From: JAKLDO01 sp035354435
GTDB taxonomy: Bacteria > UBP6 > UBA1177
Assembly (NCBI GenBank): GCA_035354435.1
Contig: DAOQAY010000030.1
Location: 1 to 25,690 of the forward strand
Direction of reading: 5' to 3'
DNA: 25,690 nucleotides
The notes below the pieces were generated by a model. That model ran no database searches, was not told where the DNA came from, and saw only the letters and a list, made by a program, of their open reading frames with translations. The number at the start of each line of letters is the position of its first letter. Position 1 is the stretch's first letter. Both the position numbers and the translations under genes were made by a program. Below are positions 16,476 to 22,885 of this stretch, piece after piece.

Positions 16476-17996
16476 TTATGCCTTTTTATGCATAAGTCGC
16501 ATTACCGGAGTGTAAAAAAGAGATAAAAATGTCGTATAGACGAAACCGAACTGGAAAAGCACCAGAAACGGAATTGAAAAATAAAGTTTGCTATAGAAAG
16601 CATAGTAAACAGCATATGTAAAATAAATTGCAAAGAAAAGCTCTACTAAGCTGACAGCATTCAAATTTTTAAAACGGTATTTGTTGTTTACTATCTTGTT
16701 GAAAGATTCCTGCGATTTTTTCTTGGCGCCTGAAACATCGTATTTGGGAGTTCTTATAAATTCAGACTGCTTACCCAGAACTGCTTCAAACACAGCTTTA
16801 CAGTTATTAATTGCAAGACCTATTCCTATTGAAACCGTAAAAGGAAGAAAGAAAAGAGGTGAAAGTCTTGAACGGTTTTTCACACTTAATGTTTCGTTGA
16901 TAACTTCAATTTCAGAATAGAAATAGAAAATCATTACAGAAACAGTTGCCAGAATGAAAATCGGAAAATCGAACATAAAAACTTCGTGAAGACCGTGTCT
17001 ATACCTTAAAACAATATTAATAGGCATAAGAATACAGAGTATGACCATCATGACATAAGCAAAGTTTGCAGCAAGATGAAAGAAAGCTTCCATTTTAACT
17101 TTTTTTGAAAGATCCTTCGACTTCAGAATTGTAGGATAAAGCTTTTGGAAGACTTGAATTGAACCTTTGGCCCATCTGAACTGCTGACTTTTAAAGGAAC
17201 TCATCTCGATAGGAAGCTCGGCAGGCACGGTAAGGTCATTGAGATAGATAAATTTCCATCCTTTTATCTGAGCACGGTATGAAAGATCCAGATCTTCTGT
17301 CAGAGTATCATGCTGCCAGCCGCCTGCGTCAGAAATAGTAGATTTTCTCCAGATACCGGCAGTTCCGTTAAAATTAAAAAATCTTCCACTGCGGTGTCTG
17401 AAAGTATGTTCGATCATAAAATGACCGTCAAGAAGTATGCTCTGTGCTTCGGTCAAAAGGGAGAAATCACGATTGAGGTGATCCCATCTGGCCTGAACCA
17501 TTCCAATCTTTTCATCAATAAAAAAATGAACGGTTCTTTCAAGAAAATCCTCGGGGGGAAGAAAATCTGCGTCAAAAACAGCAATAAATTCGGCATCTGT
17601 CATATCCTGTCCGAATTTAAGAGCACCGGCTTTGAATCCGACCCTGCTGCCTCTTCTGATGTGCTTTATATTTAGTCCGAGCTTCTCCATTTCATCGCAT
17701 TTTGCTTTTGCAATGCTGACTGTATCGTCTGTTGAATCATCAAGAACCTGAATCTCAAGAAGTTCTCTCGGATATCTTATTTTAGATACAGCATCAATAA
17801 GTCGTTCAACAACATAACTTTCATTGTAAACAGGCAGCTGAACACAGACTTTGGGCAGATTTTTAAAGCTACCGACCGGTTTTGGAACAGCATCTTTGAA
17901 CTTTCTGTACATATATATCGTATAGTACCTGTGAAATCCGAAGACAGAAAGTAATAGTAAAATGAAAAAATACCCGTAAAGAAATATCGCTTCCAT
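16476..17996 (-). CDS. Processive family 2 glycosyltransferase (cellulose-synthase-like)
   Basis: 506 residues from the ATG at 17996; a GTG five codons earlier is possible, but GGTGACGG fits the ATG. An N-terminal TM helix is followed by the cytosolic GT-A domain: QLPVYNES, acidic DD (86-87), the UDP/metal FDAD (D142, D144), TED (233-235, putative base) and QQFRW (271-275, the QxxRW motif of processive enzymes). About four C-terminal TM helices form a membrane channel-like part. It should add hexose units from a nucleotide sugar to an exported or lipid-linked polysaccharide. Glucomannan/cellulose-like and lipid glycosylating enzymes share this motif set, so the product cannot be fixed. It lies 53 nt after the TatD gene and 6 nt before the TraB gene. 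Confidence 0.9.
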   Translation of the reverse strand: MEAIFLYGYFFILLLLSVFGFHRYYTIYMYRKFKDAVPKPVGSFKNLPKVCVQLPVYNESYVVERLIDAVSKIRYPRELLEIQVLDDSTDDTVSIAKAKCDEMEKLGLNIKHIRRGSRVGFKAGALKFGQDMTDAEFIAVFDADFLPPEDFLERTVHFFIDEKIGMVQARWDHLNRDFSLLTEAQSILLDGHFMIEHTFRHRSGRFFNFNGTAGIWRKSTISDAGGWQHDTLTEDLDLSYRAQIKGWKFIYLNDLTVPAELPIEMSSFKSQQFRWAKGSIQVFQKLYPTILKSKDLSKKVKMEAFFHLAANFAYVMMVILCILMPINIVLRYRHGLHEVFMFDFPIFILATVSVMIFYFYSEIEVINETLSVKNRSRLSPLFFLPFTVSIGIGLAINNCKAVFEAVLGKQSEFIRTPKYDVSGAKKKSQESFNKIVNNKYRFKNLNAVSLVELFFAIYFTYAVYYAFYSKLYFSIPFLVLFQFGFVYTTFLSLFYTPVMRLMHKKA

Positions 17997-18049
17997 CACT
18001 ACCGTCACCACAAAGTTAATAAAAAACGGCTGGGGTTATCTACCACTTA

Positions 18050-18811
18050 TCAAACTTTTGTCAACATTTTAACAAAATTCGAAAGTATTATCTGCCTTGC
18101 GACGAATAAATCAACTTTTTTTATCTCCGAAATCTTCAATAAAATCAACTCTATTTCCACTGCACTCGTCCATTCTTTATTTTTTAGAGGCTGGTATGGA
18201 GCGTCTGTTTCAATCAGTATGTTTTCCAATGGAATTTCTGAAACTGCAGCTATCGCTTTGATGTGCCCGTTTAGAATTGGTGTTCCAAAACTGAAAAAAG
18301 CATTGATGCCTCGACTTAAAACTGATCGCGCTTCTGAAGCGGTTCCTGAATAAGAATGAAAGACCACGGCTTTAAGGTACGAAATTTCTTTTGAAAATGT
18401 AAAAAACTCCTGCATGGATTTTCTAAGGTGAAAAACCGCAGGCAGTCCGGCACTTTCTGCAATTTTCAGCTGAATCTCAAAAAATTCAAGCTGTCTTTCA
18501 AAACTTTTTTTCTGCTCGGCAGAATACCTGTCCAGACCTATTTCACCTATTGCATCTATTTTTCTTTCTGAAACAAGGTTCTTCAGTATTTCAAGCTCTT
18601 CAGGGTCAAGAGAAAAAGGATGAACTCCGTATGAAATGTAGATCCTGCCGCTACGGCTGCCCTTCAACTCCTTTATTTTCAAAGCAAATTCAAGATCTTC
18701 ATTGCTGTGACAGGATACAAGTGCAGAATATTCAGTGCGTAGAATATAATCTACTGTTTCAGGATCAAGTTCACAGATCTGTTTTAAATGAATATGACAG
18801 TCAGTTATCAT
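18050..18811 (-). CDS. TatD-family metal-dependent hydrolase/DNase
   Basis: 253 residues, normal for the family. Metal ligands are in place: D4-x-H6-x-H8 (TDCHIHL), Glu90 in AIGEIGLDRY, His128 in VFHLRK, His152 in VVFHSYSG, and Asp203 in IETDAPY. TatD enzymes are TIM-barrel hydrolases with 3'-5' exonuclease activity linked to DNA repair or quality control. The ATG overlaps the stop of the WalJ-like gene by 4 nt, so the two are coupled. The second residue of the first motif is Cys rather than the more common Ser/Thr, which is tolerated. Its pairing with RdgC-like and WalJ-like genes suggests a DNA-maintenance operon. Confidence 0.93.
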   Translation of the reverse strand: MITDCHIHLKQICELDPETVDYILRTEYSALVSCHSNEDLEFALKIKELKGSRSGRIYISYGVHPFSLDPEELEILKNLVSERKIDAIGEIGLDRYSAEQKKSFERQLEFFEIQLKIAESAGLPAVFHLRKSMQEFFTFSKEISYLKAVVFHSYSGTASEARSVLSRGINAFFSFGTPILNGHIKAIAAVSEIPLENILIETDAPYQPLKNKEWTSAVEIELILLKISEIKKVDLFVARQIILSNFVKMLTKV

Positions 18812-19587
18812 GACAGCAGAACTGAAAAAGGTTCATTCTGTTTTGCAATAAAAGTATTGAACGGAAGAAGCTTTTTTCTCTTGAACTCCTCTACAAGCCC
18901 TAAAAGAAGATCAGGACAGTTGTTTTCTTCGCTTAGATGGCTGAAAATTACACTCCTCGGGCATTTTCCTTCTATTCTGTCTATCGTTTCAAGAGTCTGG
19001 TCATTTGAAAGATGCCCCTTGGGACCTCTTATCCTTTCCTTCAACTGGGCGGGGTACTTTCTGTTCCTGTAAAGCATGGCGTGGTCATGATTGGCCTCAA
19101 GAATGATATGGTCGCACTTGTTTATGTAACTCATCATTCTATTTGTAACTTTGCCGGTATCGGTAGCAAAACAGAGCGTTTCGCCTTCGCGCATCGTTAT
19201 TCTGAAACCGACAGGATCAACCGCATCATGCATTATTTCAAAAGCTGTGCATTCAAAAGATCCGACTGAAAAAATATGATCTTTGTCAACACCCACAGCC
19301 TTCAGGTTATATTTGCATCCTGAAGCAATGATTTCTATGGTTTTTTCAGTTGAAAACACCGGCACATCCAGCTTGTGTGCAGTATACGGAATACCGGCAA
19401 TATGGTCCTGATGTTCATGTGTGACAAGGATTCCCTTTATTTTAAAAATATCTATTCCCAGATCATTCGCTCTTTTTGAAAATTCACGGTAGCTCAAACC
19501 CTGATCAATAAGCAGAAGTTCATCACCTGATTCAATAATATAAGAGTTGGCTTTCGAACCGCTCGAAAGGATATGGAGTCTGTTCAA
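18808..19587 (-). CDS. WalJ/YycJ-like metallo-beta-lactamase-fold nuclease
   Basis: 259 residues. The start LHILSSGSKANSYIIE and the motifs match the YycJ/WalJ/VicX branch of metallo-beta-lactamase-fold nucleases: HxHxDH at 57-62 (THEHQDH), MHDAVDP, a TDTG Asp, ILEANHD, GHLSN and FSHLSEENN. These give a two-metal site. Family members are reported 5'-3' exonucleases associated with mismatch repair or linked to WalRK. The start is a TTG at 19587 directly after the TAG of the upstream gene, with GGAG six bases before it. No ATG lies upstream in frame, and the conserved core begins at residue 4, so the TTG is well supported. It overlaps TatD by 4 nt. Confidence 0.92.
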   Translation of the reverse strand: MNRLHILSSGSKANSYIIESGDELLLIDQGLSYREFSKRANDLGIDIFKIKGILVTHEHQDHIAGIPYTAHKLDVPVFSTEKTIEIIASGCKYNLKAVGVDKDHIFSVGSFECTAFEIMHDAVDPVGFRITMREGETLCFATDTGKVTNRMMSYINKCDHIILEANHDHAMLYRNRKYPAQLKERIRGPKGHLSNDQTLETIDRIEGKCPRSVIFSHLSEENNCPDLLLGLVEEFKRKKLLPFNTFIAKQNEPFSVLLS

Positions 19588-20079
19588 CTAAATCTCCAGA
19601 AATTTTTTCAAATCACCGGTAAAAGTTTTTCCTTCCCTTTCAATTAGAAAAGCATCGAAAGCCGCTTTCATTATCAGATCAAGCTTTGCAATTGTTTCAA
19701 GCCTTGAAGATATTACCTGCACTTCTTCCCTCTCGCCTGATAACGGAAGCTTGACTGCGCTTATCTTCAACGGATTCGCCTTTATCTGAAACTGGTAATC
19801 AAGCTCATTTGAGATTATTTTTATTTTAGCTGAATCGGGAAGTCTGCCAGCCTTTATTGATTCTTTTACAGACCTGAGCTCTGTAATGTCCTGAGATTTA
19901 ACAGTCTCACTGTAACCGTCTCCTGTCACAGAAACGAGGGTGATTGCCTCTTCAATAGAAATGTGCACCTCTCCCAGTCCCTGATCTTCAAGAGAGAGAG
20001 TCCCCTCTTCACAGCTTTTCCAGTAAAGCCACAACAAAAATTCAGTACCGAGAAATCCGATATCGTTAATGTTTTTCAT
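19588..20079 (-). CDS. Conserved-looking partner of RdgC-like protein, unknown function
   Basis: 163 residues, no signal peptide or TM segment. It opens with FLGTEFLLWLYWKSCEEG, a hydrophobic/aromatic helix, then an acidic beta-rich middle, then a C-terminal helix (ISSRLETIAKLDLIMKAAFDAFLIERE). I believe similar proteins start FLG-EFLLWLW and occur beside short RdgC-like genes in Deltaproteobacteria, but that is recollection, not something tested here. It overlaps the RdgC-like stop by 4 nt and has its own GGAGTG site; its stop abuts the WalJ TTG start. The coupling argues that it works with the RdgC-like protein, perhaps as a subunit or loading factor. No catalytic motif was recognised. Confidence 0.6.
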   Translation of the reverse strand: MKNINDIGFLGTEFLLWLYWKSCEEGTLSLEDQGLGEVHISIEEAITLVSVTGDGYSETVKSQDITELRSVKESIKAGRLPDSAKIKIISNELDYQFQIKANPLKISAVKLPLSGEREEVQVISSRLETIAKLDLIMKAAFDAFLIEREGKTFTGDLKKFLEI

Positions 20080-20675
20080 TTTACACTCCAGATCTTTGCA
20101 AAAACAGGTTCAACTTTCTCAACAGTTCCCATTTTTTTCAATGAATCAAAAATGTATACATTTTCAAGTGTTGTTTCAAAAGTCTTTTCAAAAATATCTG
20201 TGAATTTGGCAATTACCTGCCCGGACTGACTGAAAAAATAGACCAGTCTGCTTTCCATGTCCCACGCAACCTCGATCACTGTAGTTTTGGGAAATGAATT
20301 GCTTTTAAGTTTTTTTATCACTTGCTCTTTGATCTCTTTTTTCTGCTGAGCCGCAATGTATTCAAGATTGTTCTCTTTTTTGAACACAAACTCCGCCTCT
20401 TCAACATAAGGTCTAAGCTGAGAAGCACTGAAAGAGTATTTATCGGTTCTAAGCGCAAAAACAAAAAATCTGTCATGCATCAGAGAAGAAAAATTCTCAT
20501 TGTCAAAACAAAGAATCGCATCAACCCATCCGCTCGATTCATCCCTGATATCGGTAGATTCAAGTTTTTTAAAAGAGAATCTCTCCAGACATTCTCTGGC
20601 CTCACCGACAGTTTTAGGCACTTTATTGGGTTTAAAAAGGGTCGTTGAAACTGTCCCCTTTAAAAGTCTCGTCAT
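20076..20675 (-). CDS. Short RdgC-like recombination-associated protein
   Basis: 199 residues, cytoplasmic. Similarity to RdgC is seen in the order: FSFKKLESTDIRDESSGWVD (the RdgC region around GWV), FFVFALRTDKYSFSASQLRPYVEE (rdgC-like LRxDxR-xLPAxxLR), then KEIKEQVIKKLKSNSFPKT (charged helix before the central strands) and VAWDMESRLVYFFSQSGQVIAKF. Enterobacterial RdgC is about 300 residues and forms a DNA-encircling ring that limits RecA; this protein lacks about 100 C-terminal residues, as short RdgC-like proteins of other phyla do. GGAGG lies 8 nt before the ATG, and a near-consensus promoter is upstream, so it heads the operon with the partner, WalJ and TatD genes. Confidence 0.72.
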   Translation of the reverse strand: MTRLLKGTVSTTLFKPNKVPKTVGEARECLERFSFKKLESTDIRDESSGWVDAILCFDNENFSSLMHDRFFVFALRTDKYSFSASQLRPYVEEAEFVFKKENNLEYIAAQQKKEIKEQVIKKLKSNSFPKTTVIEVAWDMESRLVYFFSQSGQVIAKFTDIFEKTFETTLENVYIFDSLKKMGTVEKVEPVFAKIWSVK

Positions 20676-20707
20676 CTTTCAATCCTCCAAAATAGATAAG
20701 CCGGGCA

Positions 20708-20735
20708 ATTATAGTTTGCAGGTCGGCAGAGTCAA
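20708..20735 (-). promoter_or_regulatory. Promoter of the rdgC-like operon
   Basis: On the minus strand, TTGACT (20735-20730), a 16-nt spacer, then TATAAT (20713-20708): 5/6 and 6/6 matches to sigma-70. The predicted start lies near 20700, about 25 nt before the ATG at 20675. It is the strongest promoter match in the window. Confidence 0.75.
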
Positions 20736-20736
20736 C

Positions 20737-20759
20737 TAGAAACAATTTAAATCTTTCTA
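20737..20759. repeat. AT-rich inverted repeat abutting the rdgC -35 box
   Basis: TAGAAA (20737-20742) and TTTCTA (20754-20759) flank an ATTTAAAT core. One arm overlaps the stop codon of the 98-residue gene, and the other ends one base from the -35 box. It has no T-run for an intrinsic terminator, so it could be an operator for an unidentified regulator, or chance in AT-rich DNA. Confidence 0.35.
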
Positions 20760-21053
20760 AAAACTGTCCAGCCCTATGGTCGCTTTTTCAGAAACTGCAA
20801 TAAAAACAGTTGCTTTGAGTCCATTAGATTCAAAAAGTTTTTTTACTTCGCCATAGAGAAGATTTTTGAGTTCCTCTTTATCCTGAAATTTGTATTCTCC
20901 GATAAAAGTACATTTAGGAAGAGGTGAAAGATCTTCATTTTTTGTTTTGATCATTCCGTAAAGACCGAGCTCTTCAAGTTCACTGGTAATAAAATCGTGA
21001 TTGTAATTGGTCATATCAGTTATTTCATAGCAAAGTATAGCAAAATAGTGCAT
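20757..21053 (-). CDS. Small protein with Cas2/GhoS-like ferredoxin-fold pattern
   Basis: 98 residues, no signal peptide. Predicted order is strand (MHYFAILCYEI), helix (YNHDFITSELEELGLYG), strand around PLPKCTFIGEYKF, helix (DKEELKNLLYGEVKKLFESNG), strand (KATVFIAVSEK). This beta-alpha-beta-beta-alpha-beta pattern, with the sequence E-L-G-(L/F)-Y then L-P-(K/N)-x-T-F, resembles small Cas2-fold or GhoS-like proteins outside CRISPR loci. No Cas1, repeat array or toxin partner is nearby, so no CRISPR role is implied. AGAGGA precedes the ATG, and the gap from the DJ-1/PfpI stop is 9 nt, so it shares that operon. Function unknown. Confidence 0.55.
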   Translation of the reverse strand: MHYFAILCYEITDMTNYNHDFITSELEELGLYGMIKTKNEDLSPLPKCTFIGEYKFQDKEELKNLLYGEVKKLFESNGLKATVFIAVSEKATIGLDSF

Positions 21054-21062
21054 TCGTTCCTC

Positions 21063-21608
21063 TTATTGTTGTGACAGTTTGTTAATAACCGCTTCCGCAA
21101 AAGCTTCCGCCGCCGCCGCTCCGTTGCCTGTAATGATATTTCCGTCCTGAACTACGGTTTTATCAATATATTCGGCACCGAACTTCTGAAGCACAGCACT
21201 CGTTTTCATTCCGTATTCCGCATCATCGCCAAGCCAGACTGTTGCTTTTCTGCCTTTAATAGCACCGGATTTTGCAAGAATCGTCGGAGCCCAGCATATC
21301 GCACCGAGAACTTTATGATCCGCGCTGTTTCTGGCAATTTCGACCGCTCTTTTATCCGCTCTGACAACCGGAGTTCCTGCTCCGCCTACAAAGATCACCG
21401 CATCAAAATCCGATTCTTTCACATCATTCAGTGAATGTTTGACATCAAATTTAGCGCCGAACATACCTGTTGCCGTTCCTTTTCTCAAGCTGGCTACAGT
21501 CACCGAAGCTCCTTCATCAGTAAACTTTTTGTATGGAACTTCAAATTCTTCATCCCTGAATTTCTCGGGAGCGATAATCATCAGAATCTTTCTGTCTTTA
21601 ATTTTCAT
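21063..21608 (-). CDS. DJ-1/PfpI-family protein
   Basis: 181 residues from the ATG at 21608, chosen because GAGG (21618-21615) is six bases upstream. Longer in-frame starts lie deep within the preceding gene, and an ATG two codons earlier has a poorly spaced site. The flavodoxin-like DJ-1/PfpI core is clear: KILMIIAPEKFRDEE (Glu20/21 in the conserved acidic position), DFDAVIFVGGAG, nucleophile-elbow Cys105 in LGAICWAPTILA, and DGNIITGNGAAAA near the C-terminus. PfpI-type proteases and glyoxalases usually have His after the Cys; here it is Trp, so a classic Cys-His protease site is doubtful. Likely a stress/deglycase-like or redox protein. It overlaps the upstream RelA-like gene by 11 nt. Confidence 0.88.
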   Translation of the reverse strand: MKIKDRKILMIIAPEKFRDEEFEVPYKKFTDEGASVTVASLRKGTATGMFGAKFDVKHSLNDVKESDFDAVIFVGGAGTPVVRADKRAVEIARNSADHKVLGAICWAPTILAKSGAIKGRKATVWLGDDAEYGMKTSAVLQKFGAEYIDKTVVQDGNIITGNGAAAAEAFAEAVINKLSQQ

Positions 21609-22782
21609 TTTCATCCTCGTTACAGTCATTCTTCCATAAATGCCGCCTCTGATATCTAATAACATTCAGAAACACCCTTGTCCTCGCAGCTGAAAGCTGA
21701 TTTTTCTTATATTCTTCATGGCTTGCACGACCGACACGCGATTCATTATAGCTTTCTTCATCAAGTATCTGTATTTCAAAAGGAAAGAAAAACTGATATG
21801 TCTTCTTTTTATCAAAAGGATCAAAAATCGTGATAAGCTGTCTGCTTGTAAACTGTACTGAAGAATACTGTGTTGAGGAATAGAGATTGTTCTCGGCTAT
21901 TATCTTTTGTGTCTCCTTTTCTTTCTCTTCCGGCGGAAGCTGAAGATATCTTTCAAGAAATTCAGCAACATCTTCTTCTGTCCACTTTGTCAGGTCGTGA
22001 CCTTTGAGTTCTTCCACCGCTTCGAGGAAACGCGGCACATTTATCAGATTGTTCCTTGTGCGGCTTGGCTTAATATTTGCAAATGAAATTACATGGTTGC
22101 GAGAAAAATATCTAAGCACAAGTATTACATCGAGCTTTGAATAGGTTACAATTCTGACTCCGATTCTGTCAAAAATATCAGCAGCGACATTCTCTTTTTT
22201 ATGAAGCAGTTTAAGTATCAGACTTTCTCTTGTTTTCTCGCTTTTTATATCGAACATCTTGAGCTTTATTTTATTTTCATCGGTACCGAGCATATACTCT
22301 CCGTTTTTTTCCCGCAGATGCTCCATAAACCTTGAAAATATCTGCCTTTTCACTCCAGGCATGAACAGTTTACTGAGGTCATTTTCTACATGTGTTATTG
22401 TATGAGCTACCCTCAGAATGGCGCATGACCATGCCTGAGCAAGACTTTCCTCTTTTTCAGAAGCTTTTATCAACAGGTCTGTTATATTATCGTTATATGT
22501 TATATCAGGCGGCATCACGAGTTTAGGCTCTTTACCTTCAGAGTCCTCAAGCAGATATGTCTCAATGAACAGCTTAGCCTCCGCCAGTATAGCAGACACT
22601 TTCTCTTTCATCACCGGATTGATGATGTCATACCCGTAATTCCTCATGTAGCTTATCGCAGTCTGCTCGTCGTGCACATTGAGCCTGTTTATGTCGATGA
22701 AGCTTCTCTGTGAAAACACGACATTGAACAGCTCATAAGGAAACTTGAGAAAGTTCTTTTCGAGAGCATTTTTGTTTTCCAT
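21598..22782 (-). CDS. Divergent RelA/SpoT-synthetase-like protein, unknown function
   Basis: 394 residues, cytoplasmic. I recall similar deltaproteobacterial proteins as an uncharacterised family (perhaps TIGR04552; not certain). Residues 175-360 follow the (p)ppGpp-synthetase pattern: MFDIKSEKTRESLILKLL (Lys180, Lys191, compare K-S-x-S-x-x-x-K), DRIGVRIVT (Asp205, compare D-x-x-G-x-R), YSSVQF (306-311, compare Y-Q-S-L-H-T, with His replaced by Gln), FEIQIL (Glu336, compare E-I-Q-I-R-T) and GRASHEEYK (351-359, compare G-x-A-A-H-x-x-Y-K). The 170-residue N-terminal part is helical with AHTITHVENDL (126-136), unlike the HD domain of Rel. There is no TGS or ACT domain. It has a GG-rich site and candidate promoter upstream and is followed by DJ-1/PfpI and a small protein. 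Activity is inference. Confidence 0.6.
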   Translation of the reverse strand: MENKNALEKNFLKFPYELFNVVFSQRSFIDINRLNVHDEQTAISYMRNYGYDIINPVMKEKVSAILAEAKLFIETYLLEDSEGKEPKLVMPPDITYNDNITDLLIKASEKEESLAQAWSCAILRVAHTITHVENDLSKLFMPGVKRQIFSRFMEHLREKNGEYMLGTDENKIKLKMFDIKSEKTRESLILKLLHKKENVAADIFDRIGVRIVTYSKLDVILVLRYFSRNHVISFANIKPSRTRNNLINVPRFLEAVEELKGHDLTKWTEEDVAEFLERYLQLPPEEKEKETQKIIAENNLYSSTQYSSVQFTSRQLITIFDPFDKKKTYQFFFPFEIQILDEESYNESRVGRASHEEYKKNQLSAARTRVFLNVIRYQRRHLWKNDCNEDENEN

Positions 22783-22810
22783 GGCTGCCTACCATAAAAA
22801 TTAAAAATGT

Positions 22811-22839
22811 ATTCTACAGAAAATTTTGAATATGAACAA
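22811..22839 (-). promoter_or_regulatory. Candidate promoter of the RelA-like operon
   Basis: On the minus strand, TTGTTC (22839-22834), a 17-nt spacer, then TAGAAT (22816-22811). The -10 is 5/6 but the -35 only 3/6. It lies about 30 nt upstream of the ATG at 22782, in the only gap between this gene and the upstream surface-protein gene. Confidence 0.4.
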
Positions 22840-22885
22840 TTTTTAAGAATTTTATCCGGAATTGATTGAATTTAGTTTCTGAAAA

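Noticed and set aside
17998..18049. Intrinsic terminator between the TatD and glycosyltransferase genes
   Set aside because: A T-run exists (GCCGTTTTTT on the minus strand), but the preceding sequence can form only a 3-4-bp stem, so I cannot support it.
20757..21053. Cas2 of a CRISPR system
   Set aside because: No cas1, array or other cas genes in the window; only a fold-level resemblance.
22860..22885. Terminator after the SBBP protein gene
   Set aside because: CTGATTTTCAG gives only a 4-bp stem and no T-run follows.
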